DNA from: Crenothrix sp043729335
GTDB taxonomy: Bacteria; Pseudomonadota; Gammaproteobacteria; Methylococcales; Methylomonadaceae
Length of the DNA: 64,000 nucleotides
Direction of reading: 5' to 3'
NCBI RefSeq assembly: GCF_043729335.1
Contig: NZ_JAYTLQ010000028.1
Span: forward strand, 1 to 64,000
Part shown: positions 54,951 to 62,915 of the stretch, piece by piece
Position numbering within the stretch: position 1 is the first letter of the stretch
Layout of the letters: each line of letters opens with the position of its first letter
Notes under the pieces: model-generated
What the model was told of the DNA's origin: nothing
Seen by the model: only the letters and a program-made list of their open reading frames with translations
Database searches by the model: none
Translations under genes and position numbers: made by a program

Positions 54951-55388
54951 ATGAGCAATGTTTTTAGTTTTACCGGTACAGTCGGCAAAGATGCAGAAGT
55001 CCGTTATACCCCCGCAGGCTTAGCGGTACTGAGTGTAAACGTAGCTAATAACGTAGGTTTTGGCGACAAGCAACAAACGCTGTGGATTAGAGTCGCCTTG
55101 TTTGGTAAACGCGCAGAAGGACAATTAGCCAATTATTTAAAAAAAGGCCAGCAGGTATTTGTTTCCGGTGAGCTGACACAAAACGAATATAAAGCTAATG
55201 ATGGCACTACACGGACTAGTCTGGAGCTTAATGCCAATATCGTTGATTTAGTGGGCAAGAAAAATGAATCGGGGCAAGGGCAACAAGCTTATCCCCCACA
55301 AGCAGCGCACCAAGCTGCCCCAGCGCCGGTATCGGCGCAAAGTAACGATAATTTTGATACTCCTTATGACGACGACATCCCGTTTTAA
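54951..55388 (+). CDS. ssb: Single-stranded DNA-binding protein
   Basis: A 145-residue SSB. Residues 1-105 form the OB fold (FSFTGTVGKDAEVRYTPAGLAVLSVNVA; TLWIRVALFGKRAE; VFVSGELT in blocks). A Gln/Ala/Pro-rich linker leads to the acidic tip DTPYDDDIPF that recruits repair and replication proteins. AGGAAGAT precedes the ATG. It is shorter than E. coli SSB (178). It may be co-transcribed with the ubiF-like gene. Confidence 0.95.
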   Translation: MSNVFSFTGTVGKDAEVRYTPAGLAVLSVNVANNVGFGDKQQTLWIRVALFGKRAEGQLANYLKKGQQVFVSGELTQNEYKANDGTTRTSLELNANIVDLVGKKNESGQGQQAYPPQAAHQAAPAPVSAQSNDNFDTPYDDDIPF

Positions 55389-55410
55389 ACAACTTTTACA
55401 GTTAAGTCTA

Positions 55411-55600
55411 TACTAGACTTAATCAATATTGATTTGTCGGTCAGATATTTTAAAAAACCGTTCGTGCCCAAAGGGCATAGAGGCTGAGCCATTGGATAAG
55501 CTCATGAGAGCTTTGTCGAACCATGAAGCACAAGTCCTTCGACAAGCTCAGGACGAACGGAGTATTTGTAGTTCGACAAAATAAAATTGACTGAGTACAG
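55411..55600. mobile_element. MITE copy C, inverted relative to copy B
   Basis: Read on the minus strand it begins CTGTACTCAGTCAAT and follows copy B through AATACTCCGTTCGTCCTGAG, TTCGACAAAGCTCTCATGAG and CGAACGGTTTTTTAAA, ending in a diverged terminal repeat near 55411. It has a 20-30 nt replacement in the GGCTCA ... CGAACGG section. It fills most of the gap between ssb and the kinase gene. Confidence 0.75.
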
Positions 55601-55687
55601 GTGTTCGTTATTAACACATTCACGATAGTGCCGTTTTTAAATTAAAACCGACTGTTTTAACTCATTATCTTGATAAGAAACCAAGAA

Positions 55688-57265
55688 ATGCAACCCATAC
55701 AAACAATATGCCCTGGTTCAAAAACACAGCAGCTCGACCTAAAGCATAACAGTTTTGAGGCTATTTTTAATCTGGCACCTGTAGGCTATTTGGTTCTGGA
55801 TAGGGCGGGTGTTATTCAACAGGTTAATGCTGAAGCAAGTCGGTTACTGGCACATCCTATTCAACAGTTAGTGAATAGGAAATTGGATGATTTCATTAAT
55901 CCAATTGATCACAGCAGCTATTTTTTTTACATTCGGAATTTTACAAAGCAACAAGCCGGGCATCCTTTGGAGATCCGGCTGAAACATAAAAATACTCCCA
56001 TAACACACCTTGAATGCCGAGCTACCATCGGTTCTGTCAATAGCGTATTTTTAACGATCAGTGATATTACCGAACGTCGGCAGGCCGAACAAGCAGTGGT
56101 TTATCATAACGAAACGCTGTCAGAAAAAGTCCGTAATCAGTTGCTGGAACGCGAAGCCAAGCTGAATTCTATTTTTAATGCGTCTGTAGAAGGCATTGTT
56201 ACCATTGATAGTGAAGGGATGATAATTTCTGTTAATAATGCGGTAGAAACTATTTTCGGTTATACCGAAGCGGAATTGATTAAAGACAGCATTGTTAAGC
56301 TTTTACCTTTATTAAAGCGTAAAAGACCACGGCACTATTCAAAAAATAAGTTACACACTTTTATATCGGCATTTATTGGTAAAATTCAAGAAGTGCAGGG
56401 CATGCACAAAGATGGTTCAATTTTACTGCTGGATTTGTCTATCGTGCAGTATTCCATTGATGGCATCAATTATTTTACCGGCATTCTTCGCGACGTGAGT
56501 TTGCGTAAACTGCAAGAGCAGCAAAACAAAGAACATTTAGATAAGCTGGCTCATGTTACCCGCCTGGGTGTTATGGGAGAAATGGCCTCAGGGATTGCGC
56601 ACGAAGTCAATCAGCCGCTGACTGCTGTCGTTAACTACACGCAAGTGTGTTTACGTTACATTGATGCGCCTAATCCTGACTTAATTAAACTCAGCGAAAT
56701 TCTTTATAAAACACATCAACAAGCATTAAAGGCCGGCCAGATAATTCACAGCATGCGCGAGTTCGTAAAACCTCGCAAAATACACCGTGCCGCCGCCAAT
56801 ATCAACAGCTTGATCTTTGAAGCCATTAGTTTGCTGGATGCTGATCTTAAACAAGACAGCATTAAATTAAGTTTTGAACTGGAAAAAAACCTGCCTCTTG
56901 TCTATATTGATAACGTACAAATTGAACAAGTCATCATCAATTTAATTAGAAACAGCCTTGATGCGTTACGTGATTTACCCGCACAAGCATTGCGGATTTT
57001 ATCCATTCAGACTCATTTGAATGAGCAAAACTTCATAGAAATCAAGGTTAAAGATAATGGTTCCGGCTTAAATGATGTACAGCGTGAAAAAATATTAACA
57101 CCTTTTTACACAACAAAATCAACAGGTATGGGTATGGGGTTGTCGATTAGTCGCTCATTGGTAGAAGCACATGAAGGTGTGCTGCATTTCAATTCTAAAC
57201 AAAACAAAGGCACAACTTTTTACTTTACGTTACCGGTATGGAACCCCATTAATGACTCAAAATGA
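55688..57265 (+). CDS. Soluble PAS sensor histidine kinase, FixL-like
   Basis: A 525-residue kinase from the ATG at 55688; a TTG at 55670 is in frame. Two PAS domains (about 20-135 and 155-275; FNLAPVGYLVLDRAG and FNASVEGIVTIDSEG) lead to the HisKA domain with His305 in GIAHEVNQPL and an HATPase domain with the N box INLIRNSLDAL, G1 DNGSGL and G2 GMGMGLSIS. No membrane segment is visible, so the signal is cytoplasmic: redox, oxygen or a small ligand. The heme-binding features of FixL were not recognised. It overlaps the regulator gene by 14 nt. Confidence 0.92.
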   Translation: MQPIQTICPGSKTQQLDLKHNSFEAIFNLAPVGYLVLDRAGVIQQVNAEASRLLAHPIQQLVNRKLDDFINPIDHSSYFFYIRNFTKQQAGHPLEIRLKHKNTPITHLECRATIGSVNSVFLTISDITERRQAEQAVVYHNETLSEKVRNQLLEREAKLNSIFNASVEGIVTIDSEGMIISVNNAVETIFGYTEAELIKDSIVKLLPLLKRKRPRHYSKNKLHTFISAFIGKIQEVQGMHKDGSILLLDLSIVQYSIDGINYFTGILRDVSLRKLQEQQNKEHLDKLAHVTRLGVMGEMASGIAHEVNQPLTAVVNYTQVCLRYIDAPNPDLIKLSEILYKTHQQALKAGQIIHSMREFVKPRKIHRAAANINSLIFEAISLLDADLKQDSIKLSFELEKNLPLVYIDNVQIEQVIINLIRNSLDALRDLPAQALRILSIQTHLNEQNFIEIKVKDNGSGLNDVQREKILTPFYTTKSTGMGMGLSISRSLVEAHEGVLHFNSKQNKGTTFYFTLPVWNPINDSK

Positions 57266-57887
57266 GCCACTTACTTTAGTTTACTTGGTCGATGATGAAT
57301 TTGCTGTACGCGATTCATTAACGCTTCTTATTGAGTCTACAGGACAATCTATTAAAAGCTTTGATTCTGCGGATGCTTTTTTAGAAAACTACAATGCGAC
57401 CTTGCCAGGCTGTTTGTTACTGGATGTCAGAATGCCCATAATGGACGGCCTTGAACTTCAGGAAGAGCTCACTAAAAGGAATATTTCCATACCCATTATA
57501 TTCATTAGTGGTAACGCCAATATTCCAGATTCAGCAAAGGCGTTTAGAGCCGGTGCTGTTGATTTCTTGGAGAAACCTTTTGATAGCGTAGTCTTGTTAG
57601 AGCGTATTGCTGAAGCCATCAAAAAGGATATAGAATGCAGACGCAAACGGGTTGAAAAACGCAAGCTACAAGACCGGCTCAATTATCTCACTGAGCGGGA
57701 AAAAGAAGTGCTGTGCTTGATTGTAAGCAGCTATTCCAATAAAGAAGCTGCTCGAGTACTGGATATCAGCAAGCGCACGATTGATATACACCGTGCGCAC
57801 ATTATGGAAAAAATGCAGGCCGAAAACCTCGCTGAATTGGTCATGATGGCGATGCAGTGTGAAGTAATAGGCAGAAATTTGCATTGA
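57252..57887 (+). CDS. FixJ/NarL-type response regulator
   Basis: A 211-residue regulator. The receiver (about 1-125) carries Asp58 in LLLDVRMPIMDG, the Ser/Thr position in IFISGNANI and Lys in FLEKPFD. A LuxR-type HTH (about 145-205; LTEREKEVLCLIV, EAARVLDISKRTIDIHRAHIMEKM) follows. The start at 57252 overlaps the kinase stop, so the pair is translationally coupled. Targets are unknown. The FixJ-like receiver-HTH order suggests class II activation. Confidence 0.93.
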   Translation: MTQNEPLTLVYLVDDEFAVRDSLTLLIESTGQSIKSFDSADAFLENYNATLPGCLLLDVRMPIMDGLELQEELTKRNISIPIIFISGNANIPDSAKAFRAGAVDFLEKPFDSVVLLERIAEAIKKDIECRRKRVEKRKLQDRLNYLTEREKEVLCLIVSSYSNKEAARVLDISKRTIDIHRAHIMEKMQAENLAELVMMAMQCEVIGRNLH

Positions 57888-58134
57888 GAAATGTTTTTGC
57901 GGCTTCACCTAAAATATAAGCTTAATTTAACATAATATACATTATGCGAATCTTTAGGCGGGATAATTATCTGGAAATAACAACCATAAGGAAGCTGCTT
58001 CAAGCGTACGCTAACGGAATTTAGCACGTTAATTTGGCAAGCAACTAAGTCTGCACAAATAACTTGACGTCTTTCTTGCCCTAGCTTACCTTGCCCCATG
58101 CCAAGTTTTTTCACTTGTTATGAAAATATAAAAT

Positions 58135-58782
58135 ATGTTGCGACATTTCATAGTTCGGCCAAGATTGACCGTCACTGTCTTCGTGATAGCGATAATCTAT
58201 TTTTGGGGTTTACCCGAAGACTGGCGAAGTGTTACTAAATTTTTGACTTCTTGGGATTCAGGAATATTTCTTTATCTGATACTCACCTCAGTCATGATGT
58301 TTAAATCTAACTCCCAAACAATAAGATCGCGTGCTGCCACTCAAGATGAAGGCGCTTTACTCATTCTTATTTTTACGATTATTTCGGTGGGGGCCAGTTT
58401 GGGAGCCATTATGACAGAACTTGCCAATGCAAAAGCCCAAAATGATACTTCAAACGCACGCATTATAATCACTGGGATTACGGTCGTATTATCGTGGATG
58501 TTTATGCAGATAATGTTTGCACTGCATTACGCCCATGAATATTACAATAGCAGCTTAAAAACTAACGATGGCGGGCTAGAATTCCCTGGCGATAACCCTG
58601 AACCTGATTATTGGGATTTTGTTTATTTTTCCTTCATTATTGGTACTGCCGCACAAACCGCTGACATTAATATCACTTCCAAAGTCTTTCGTCGCTTAGT
58701 TACATTGCATTGTGTGATTGTATTTTTTTTCAACATCACCATTTTAGCGTTAACGGTTAATGTGGGCGCTAGTCTCCTATGA
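58135..58782 (+). CDS. DUF1345 membrane protein
   Basis: A 215-residue protein with about five hydrophobic segments (VTVFVIAIIYFWGL, IFLYLILTSVMMF, LLILIFTIISVGASLGAI, IIITGITVVLSWMFMQIMFALHY, LHCVIVFFFNITILALTV). The blocks FALHYAHEYY and DYWDFVYFSFIIGTAAQTADINITSK (in part) define the DUF1345 family. Its GTAAQTAD region resembles an ion-channel-like selectivity segment, but no function is established. It is a single gene after the two-component system. Confidence 0.85.
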   Translation: MLRHFIVRPRLTVTVFVIAIIYFWGLPEDWRSVTKFLTSWDSGIFLYLILTSVMMFKSNSQTIRSRAATQDEGALLILIFTIISVGASLGAIMTELANAKAQNDTSNARIIITGITVVLSWMFMQIMFALHYAHEYYNSSLKTNDGGLEFPGDNPEPDYWDFVYFSFIIGTAAQTADINITSKVFRRLVTLHCVIVFFFNITILALTVNVGASLL

Positions 58783-58821
58783 TCGTCTCACCTAAAACGT
58801 AAGCATCTTATCCAATACCGC

Positions 58822-59835
58822 TTATTGTTTTGATGTGGGCGAAGTCAGCTGTGCCAGTACATGCTGCGCCCGATTATCAGCACCGGAAGGTAATTTTTGG
58901 GTAGTGCTGTAAATCCAGGCCGCAATGTCTTTCCAGGCAGTAGATGCCTGCAAATCGCGTAATAGCATGTGATAGCCTTTGGGGTAAAACGCCACAGTTT
59001 TATCGGCTGCATTGGTTTCCATAAATTTTTGCAAAAACTTATACGTGGGTTTTTTAGGAATAATTTCGTCCTTTTCACCATAAAGCAGTAAGGTATTACC
59101 TTGCAACGAGGTTGCACTGCTATAGGCCGTGTCCATTAAATCAGTTAGGCCGTGGATAGCATCCACACGGGTTTTTTTAATAATCCACGGATCTTTGCCC
59201 AATGCCCGCAGCATTTCAATATTATCTGATGGAGTAATGCGTACACCTCTACCGGTCAGGGTTAGCCACGGCATACTATGGGCTAAAGTCCACAGCAGGC
59301 TGGTTTGATACCAAGGCATTGTAGACCTTGCCCACAGTGCCGGTGCAGACAAAATAATGCCATCTATTTTCGGCATTTTGGTTTTGCTCATGGCCGTAAT
59401 AATCACCGCACCGCCCATACTTTCACCTAATAAATAAATAGGCCGATTGGGATAACGCTGTTTTAACAGGCTCGCCAGTATTTTTAAATCACTGGTGTAA
59501 GCAGCTTCGCCAGCCCACAAGCCACGCCTGGGTGCTGCGCCAAAACCACGTTGATCATAGGCAAAACACGCGATACCCTGGCTGCTGAAATAACGTCCAG
59601 GGCCATCAAAAAAATGGCTGTAATCGTTAAAACCATGCAGTGCGATTAATACGGCTTTCGGTTCATCTTCAGGTAGCCAATGGCGTAAGGGCAAATTTGC
59701 GCCATCTTCAGCTACAAAAATGCCATCACTGATGTGTGCGGCCTGACTTTTTTCACCGGGTGGATAAATTTTGGGCATACAACCTGTCAAAGTAATCAAT
59801 AAAAAAAAGCAAAGAGTGATAGACGGCGTTTTCAT
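58822..59835 (-). CDS. Lipoprotein alpha/beta hydrolase, monoglyceride lipase-like
   Basis: The start at 59835 (MKTPSITLCFFLL) gives 337 residues with a lipobox LITLTGC, so the protein is membrane-anchored in the envelope. The hydrolase fold shows HGFNDYSHFF, the nucleophile elbow GESMGG, acid DEIIPKKP and base in YHMLL, the set of the Hydrolase_4/monoacylglycerol lipase group. Lysophospholipase or esterase activity is expected. A longer frame from 59904 lacks the signal at its N-terminus. Confidence 0.88.
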   Translation of the reverse strand: MKTPSITLCFFLLITLTGCMPKIYPPGEKSQAAHISDGIFVAEDGANLPLRHWLPEDEPKAVLIALHGFNDYSHFFDGPGRYFSSQGIACFAYDQRGFGAAPRRGLWAGEAAYTSDLKILASLLKQRYPNRPIYLLGESMGGAVIITAMSKTKMPKIDGIILSAPALWARSTMPWYQTSLLWTLAHSMPWLTLTGRGVRITPSDNIEMLRALGKDPWIIKKTRVDAIHGLTDLMDTAYSSATSLQGNTLLLYGEKDEIIPKKPTYKFLQKFMETNAADKTVAFYPKGYHMLLRDLQASTAWKDIAAWIYSTTQKLPSGADNRAQHVLAQLTSPTSKQ

Positions 59836-60030
59836 AGTCTCACGTAATAAGTGATCGATATTGTTTATTATAAACAAAGGAGTAGCCTTGGCGTTAAGAG
59901 CCAAGATTTGGGCTGAATGTTGTGGATGCCGCTCACCTATTAAGCTAAACGCCTGGATTAGGCAAAAGCGTTAAAATTGAGCGGCTTTGATTCGTTTGTA
60001 GGATATTAAATCGATAGAATATTCAGTAGC

Positions 60031-61119
60031 TTAACTCACCAGCAACATGTTATCCAACGCCAATTTAGCCAATTTAGCTTCTTCCGGAGGCACAGAAATC
60101 TGGTTAATCACATTCCCTGCTGCTAAATTCTCCATAACCCACGCCAAATGCTGTGGATCAGTCCTGAACATAGTGGAACACATACACAGTGTTGGTGACA
60201 TAAAATGCACACTTTTTCCGTCAGCTTTACATTCTTCATGCAGCCGGTTCACTAAATTTAATTCCGTGGCCACCAGCCAACGTGTATTGAGTTCAGCGGC
60301 ACGTATGGTTTTTAAGATGTACGAAGTAGAGCCCATAAAATCCGATTTTTGGCAGACTTCAAACGGCGCTTCTGGGTGAGCGATCACCTTGGTATCTGGG
60401 TATTTAGCCAGAAAATTATCGATTTGCTCGGGCTTAAAGGCTTGATGCACGGAGCAATAGCCTTTCCACAAAATAATTTTAGCATCACGAATTTGCTGTT
60501 CTGTTAGCCCGCCCATCGGCTTAGTAAAATCCCAGGTGACCATCTGCTCAAGCGGAATGCCCATACGATAGCCGGTATTGCGGCCTAAATGCTGATCAGG
60601 GAAAAACAGCACTTTTTCACGTTGGGCAAAGCTCCATTCCAGTATTTTTTGCGCATTGGACGACGTACAAACAATACCGTTATGCTTGCCGCAAAACGCT
60701 TTCAAATCGGCAGCTGAGTTAATGTAGGTAACCGGCGTGATGGTATTGTCGGCATCCAGTACTTGCGACAATTCATCCCAGCATTTTTGCACTTTAATCA
60801 AGTTGGCCATGTCCGCCATTGAACAGCCTGCTGCCAAATCGGGCAAGATGGAAATCTGTTCAGGTCGTGACAATATATCCGCCACTTCCGCCATAAAATG
60901 CACACCGCAAAACACGATGTATTCAGCGTCGGATTTAGCCGCATCGCGGGATAATTGCAAAGAATCCCCTGAAAAATCGGCGTGTTTAAACACTTCATCG
61001 CGTTGATAATGATGGCCGAGTATTACGCAGCGTTTACCCAATTTGGCTTTGGCGGCAATAATGCGAGTATCGCATTCTTCATCGTCGAGTAAGGCGTAAT
61101 CTTGAATCGGAAAAGTCAT
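60031..61119 (-). CDS. nadA: Quinolinate synthase A
   Basis: Condenses iminoaspartate and dihydroxyacetone phosphate to quinolinate in NAD biosynthesis, using a 4Fe-4S cluster. The 362-residue protein has the three-fold repeat layout. The three conserved cluster cysteines are seen in AAGCSMAD, KGYCSVHQ and LCMCSTMF. The motif GHHYQRDEV near residue 35 and FPDQHLGRNT are also typical. It lies 49 nt downstream of the SIMPL-protein gene. Confidence 0.97.
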   Translation of the reverse strand: MTFPIQDYALLDDEECDTRIIAAKAKLGKRCVILGHHYQRDEVFKHADFSGDSLQLSRDAAKSDAEYIVFCGVHFMAEVADILSRPEQISILPDLAAGCSMADMANLIKVQKCWDELSQVLDADNTITPVTYINSAADLKAFCGKHNGIVCTSSNAQKILEWSFAQREKVLFFPDQHLGRNTGYRMGIPLEQMVTWDFTKPMGGLTEQQIRDAKIILWKGYCSVHQAFKPEQIDNFLAKYPDTKVIAHPEAPFEVCQKSDFMGSTSYILKTIRAAELNTRWLVATELNLVNRLHEECKADGKSVHFMSPTLCMCSTMFRTDPQHLAWVMENLAAGNVINQISVPPEEAKLAKLALDNMLLVS

Positions 61120-61168
61120 TTAAAAGCTCACAAAAAGGGACAACTGAAAGTTAGATGAAAAAACAGCA

Positions 61169-61921
61169 TTATTGTTCAATGTTATAAACGATAGTAACAA
61201 CTACCTTGGCGGTTTTATTAATGGTAGTCTTGTCATACGTACCGCCGTAATCATCACCATCCGACGTACCACCAGGCGGCAATATATAAAACGCACCCTG
61301 CGAAGCTGAACGCATCACCCCGACTTTTACGCCGTCATGTTTAACAAATTCTTTGGCGCGGTTACGGGCGTTTTCGGTTGCATCGCCGATGAGCGACATT
61401 TTAACGTCTTCCAGATTACTCACCAAGTACAACGGCGCACTGGCAGTAAATGGTTTGCCAGTAGCTTGTACGCTCAGAATATCCTTGTTGGCGGCAGTGA
61501 CTTTTACTAAGTCTTTACTAGTTACCACAATGTTTTGGCTGGCATCGTAGCCTCTTTGTTCAGAGCGTGTGCCGCCATTGGGTAAAGGAATATCAATCAT
61601 GTGTGGCGTTACCGACTCAGCGCCTTCTTGCCAGCTGGTTTTATCCAAGCCATGTTCAATTAAAAACGTATCCAAACCTGGGCGTTCTTGGCGTAATTTA
61701 GCTAACGCATCAGAGAAAGTTTCGGCGGTTACCGAAACAGTCACTGTCCATTCGGCATTATCAGCTTGCACGGCTTTTTCTGCCAAGCCTTTTACAGAAA
61801 CAGACTGTTGCGCCGATACAGCTTTTTTAGCCTGTACGCCTAAAATAAATGCCGCGCCGGACATGCCCAAGGCGAGCAACAAACCCAATACGGCCATTGA
61901 ATAAGGTAATTGTTTTTCCAT
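61169..61921 (-). CDS. SIMPL-domain periplasmic protein
   Basis: The ATG at 61921 (MEKQLPYSMAVLGLLL), behind AAAAGGA, gives 250 residues with an N-terminal membrane anchor or signal. The remainder is the SIMPL (DUF541) fold: VSVKGLAEKAVQADNAEWTVTVS, GYDASQNIVVTSKDL and AKEFVKHDGVKVGVMRSASQGAF (in part). Members occur in the periplasm of many Gram-negatives, with oxidative-stress links reported for some, but the molecular role is unknown. It precedes nadA on the same strand. Confidence 0.85.
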   Translation of the reverse strand: MEKQLPYSMAVLGLLLALGMSGAAFILGVQAKKAVSAQQSVSVKGLAEKAVQADNAEWTVTVSVTAETFSDALAKLRQERPGLDTFLIEHGLDKTSWQEGAESVTPHMIDIPLPNGGTRSEQRGYDASQNIVVTSKDLVKVTAANKDILSVQATGKPFTASAPLYLVSNLEDVKMSLIGDATENARNRAKEFVKHDGVKVGVMRSASQGAFYILPPGGTSDGDDYGGTYDKTTINKTAKVVVTIVYNIEQ

Positions 61922-61953
61922 TGGATCGTCCTTTTGTTTGGTGTGGGATAATG

Positions 61954-62238
61954 CTAGCGGATTAGTTGTTGTTCTTTGAGCAATGCTGCTCGGACGTGTT
62001 CCCACGGTATACCACTTGAAGGGTCAGCAAGGTGTTCAGCTAAGCGGCGATGAAACTCGTTACTTTCATCCGAGCTTATATCTGTGCTGATTTTTGACTT
62101 GTGTTTCAAATAGAACCGCCCAACAACTGCGTTCTCCCAATTAGTTTGTTCTGGAATATCGCTGGTATCAATGTCTTCATCTGACAAAAGCGCCAGTTGA
62201 GTTAATTCTTCTGTTTGTTCTTTAGTGAGTTTTTTCAT
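61954..62238 (-). CDS. Short antitoxin-like protein of uncertain family
   Basis: A 94-residue, highly acidic protein, with AGAGGG 7-8 nt before its ATG. It contains LSDEDIDTSDIPEQTNWENAVVGRFY (in part), a block common in short antitoxin-like proteins near BrnT or HigB toxins, and ends SSGIPWEHVRAALL, which recalls addiction-module antitoxins. No toxin gene is adjacent downstream: the SIMPL gene starts 32 nt later. It lies 41 nt after the ParE-type toxin gene, so it may be a third component or an orphan. Confidence 0.7.
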   Translation of the reverse strand: MKKLTKEQTEELTQLALLSDEDIDTSDIPEQTNWENAVVGRFYLKHKSKISTDISSDESNEFHRRLAEHLADPSSGIPWEHVRAALLKEQQLIR

Positions 62239-62279
62239 AACAGCCCTCTTGTAATTACTGACCTAACAAACCAATAATT

Positions 62280-62591
62280 TTAGTTTCTATTACTCATCTT
62301 ATCTTTTATCCAAACTGGATTTCTTCTTAATGGCAACACAGCAATAACAGAAGCAACATCTTGGTTTACATCGTAATAAATTGCATATGGGAATCTTTTG
62401 GCTAGCATTCTATAGTAGCCGTAATCTTTTTTATGCACACCCACAAAAATCATCAGAGATTCTATATCAGACAAAATACTGTCCCAAAAATAATCCCCTA
62501 TATTTTTCCCTTGCTTATCGTAAAAGTCACGGGCTTCATAAAGATCATACTCAGCATCAGCGAGTATTTGAATGTGATTAATGATAATCAT
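62280..62591 (-). CDS. RelE/ParE-superfamily toxin
   Basis: A 103-residue protein with the ParE-like pattern: AEYDLYEARDFYDKQG at the start, FPYAIYYDVNQDVASVIAVLPLRRNP (in part) toward the end. The RRNP motif is typical of ParE/RelE toxins. Its ATG overlaps the antitoxin stop (ATGA). Activity on gyrase or the ribosome cannot be told apart from sequence. Confidence 0.88.
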   Translation of the reverse strand: MIIINHIQILADAEYDLYEARDFYDKQGKNIGDYFWDSILSDIESLMIFVGVHKKDYGYYRMLAKRFPYAIYYDVNQDVASVIAVLPLRRNPVWIKDKMSNRN

Positions 62592-62794
62592 CTATTCTGT
62601 TTTGATTTCAATTCTTTAAGCGAAATAAATTCAGCCTTGCCTTCTGCAATTTTTTTTGATCTGGCATCAAGAATACCTTGATGCCATTCTGGTGATTCAG
62701 GCTCTGTTTCTTCATGAATTAAGGAATCCCATAAGGCTTCCATTGCCTGTAACCTTTCAACCGTACTCATTCTTGCTATTTCGAGCGTATTCAT
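62588..62794 (-). CDS. Addiction-module antitoxin (unstructured antitoxin family)
   Basis: A 68-residue protein of the TIGR02574/Unstab_antitox type: MSTVERLQAMEALWDSLIHEE, then PEWHQGILDARSKKIAEGKAEFISLKEL (in part). It precedes and overlaps the toxin gene by 4 nt, the standard order for this module. The pair probably autoregulates. Confidence 0.87.
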   Translation of the reverse strand: MNTLEIARMSTVERLQAMEALWDSLIHEETEPESPEWHQGILDARSKKIAEGKAEFISLKELKSKQNR

Positions 62795-62915
62795 GTAGTT
62801 ACCTTAACGATATAAAAGCGTGTATATCTTTTCAAGAAACCAACCTCAATAACACGAAGGTGACGGTTGATCAGCATAAAATCCGTGATAATCCGCCCAA
62901 TCAGCAGTCTATTAC

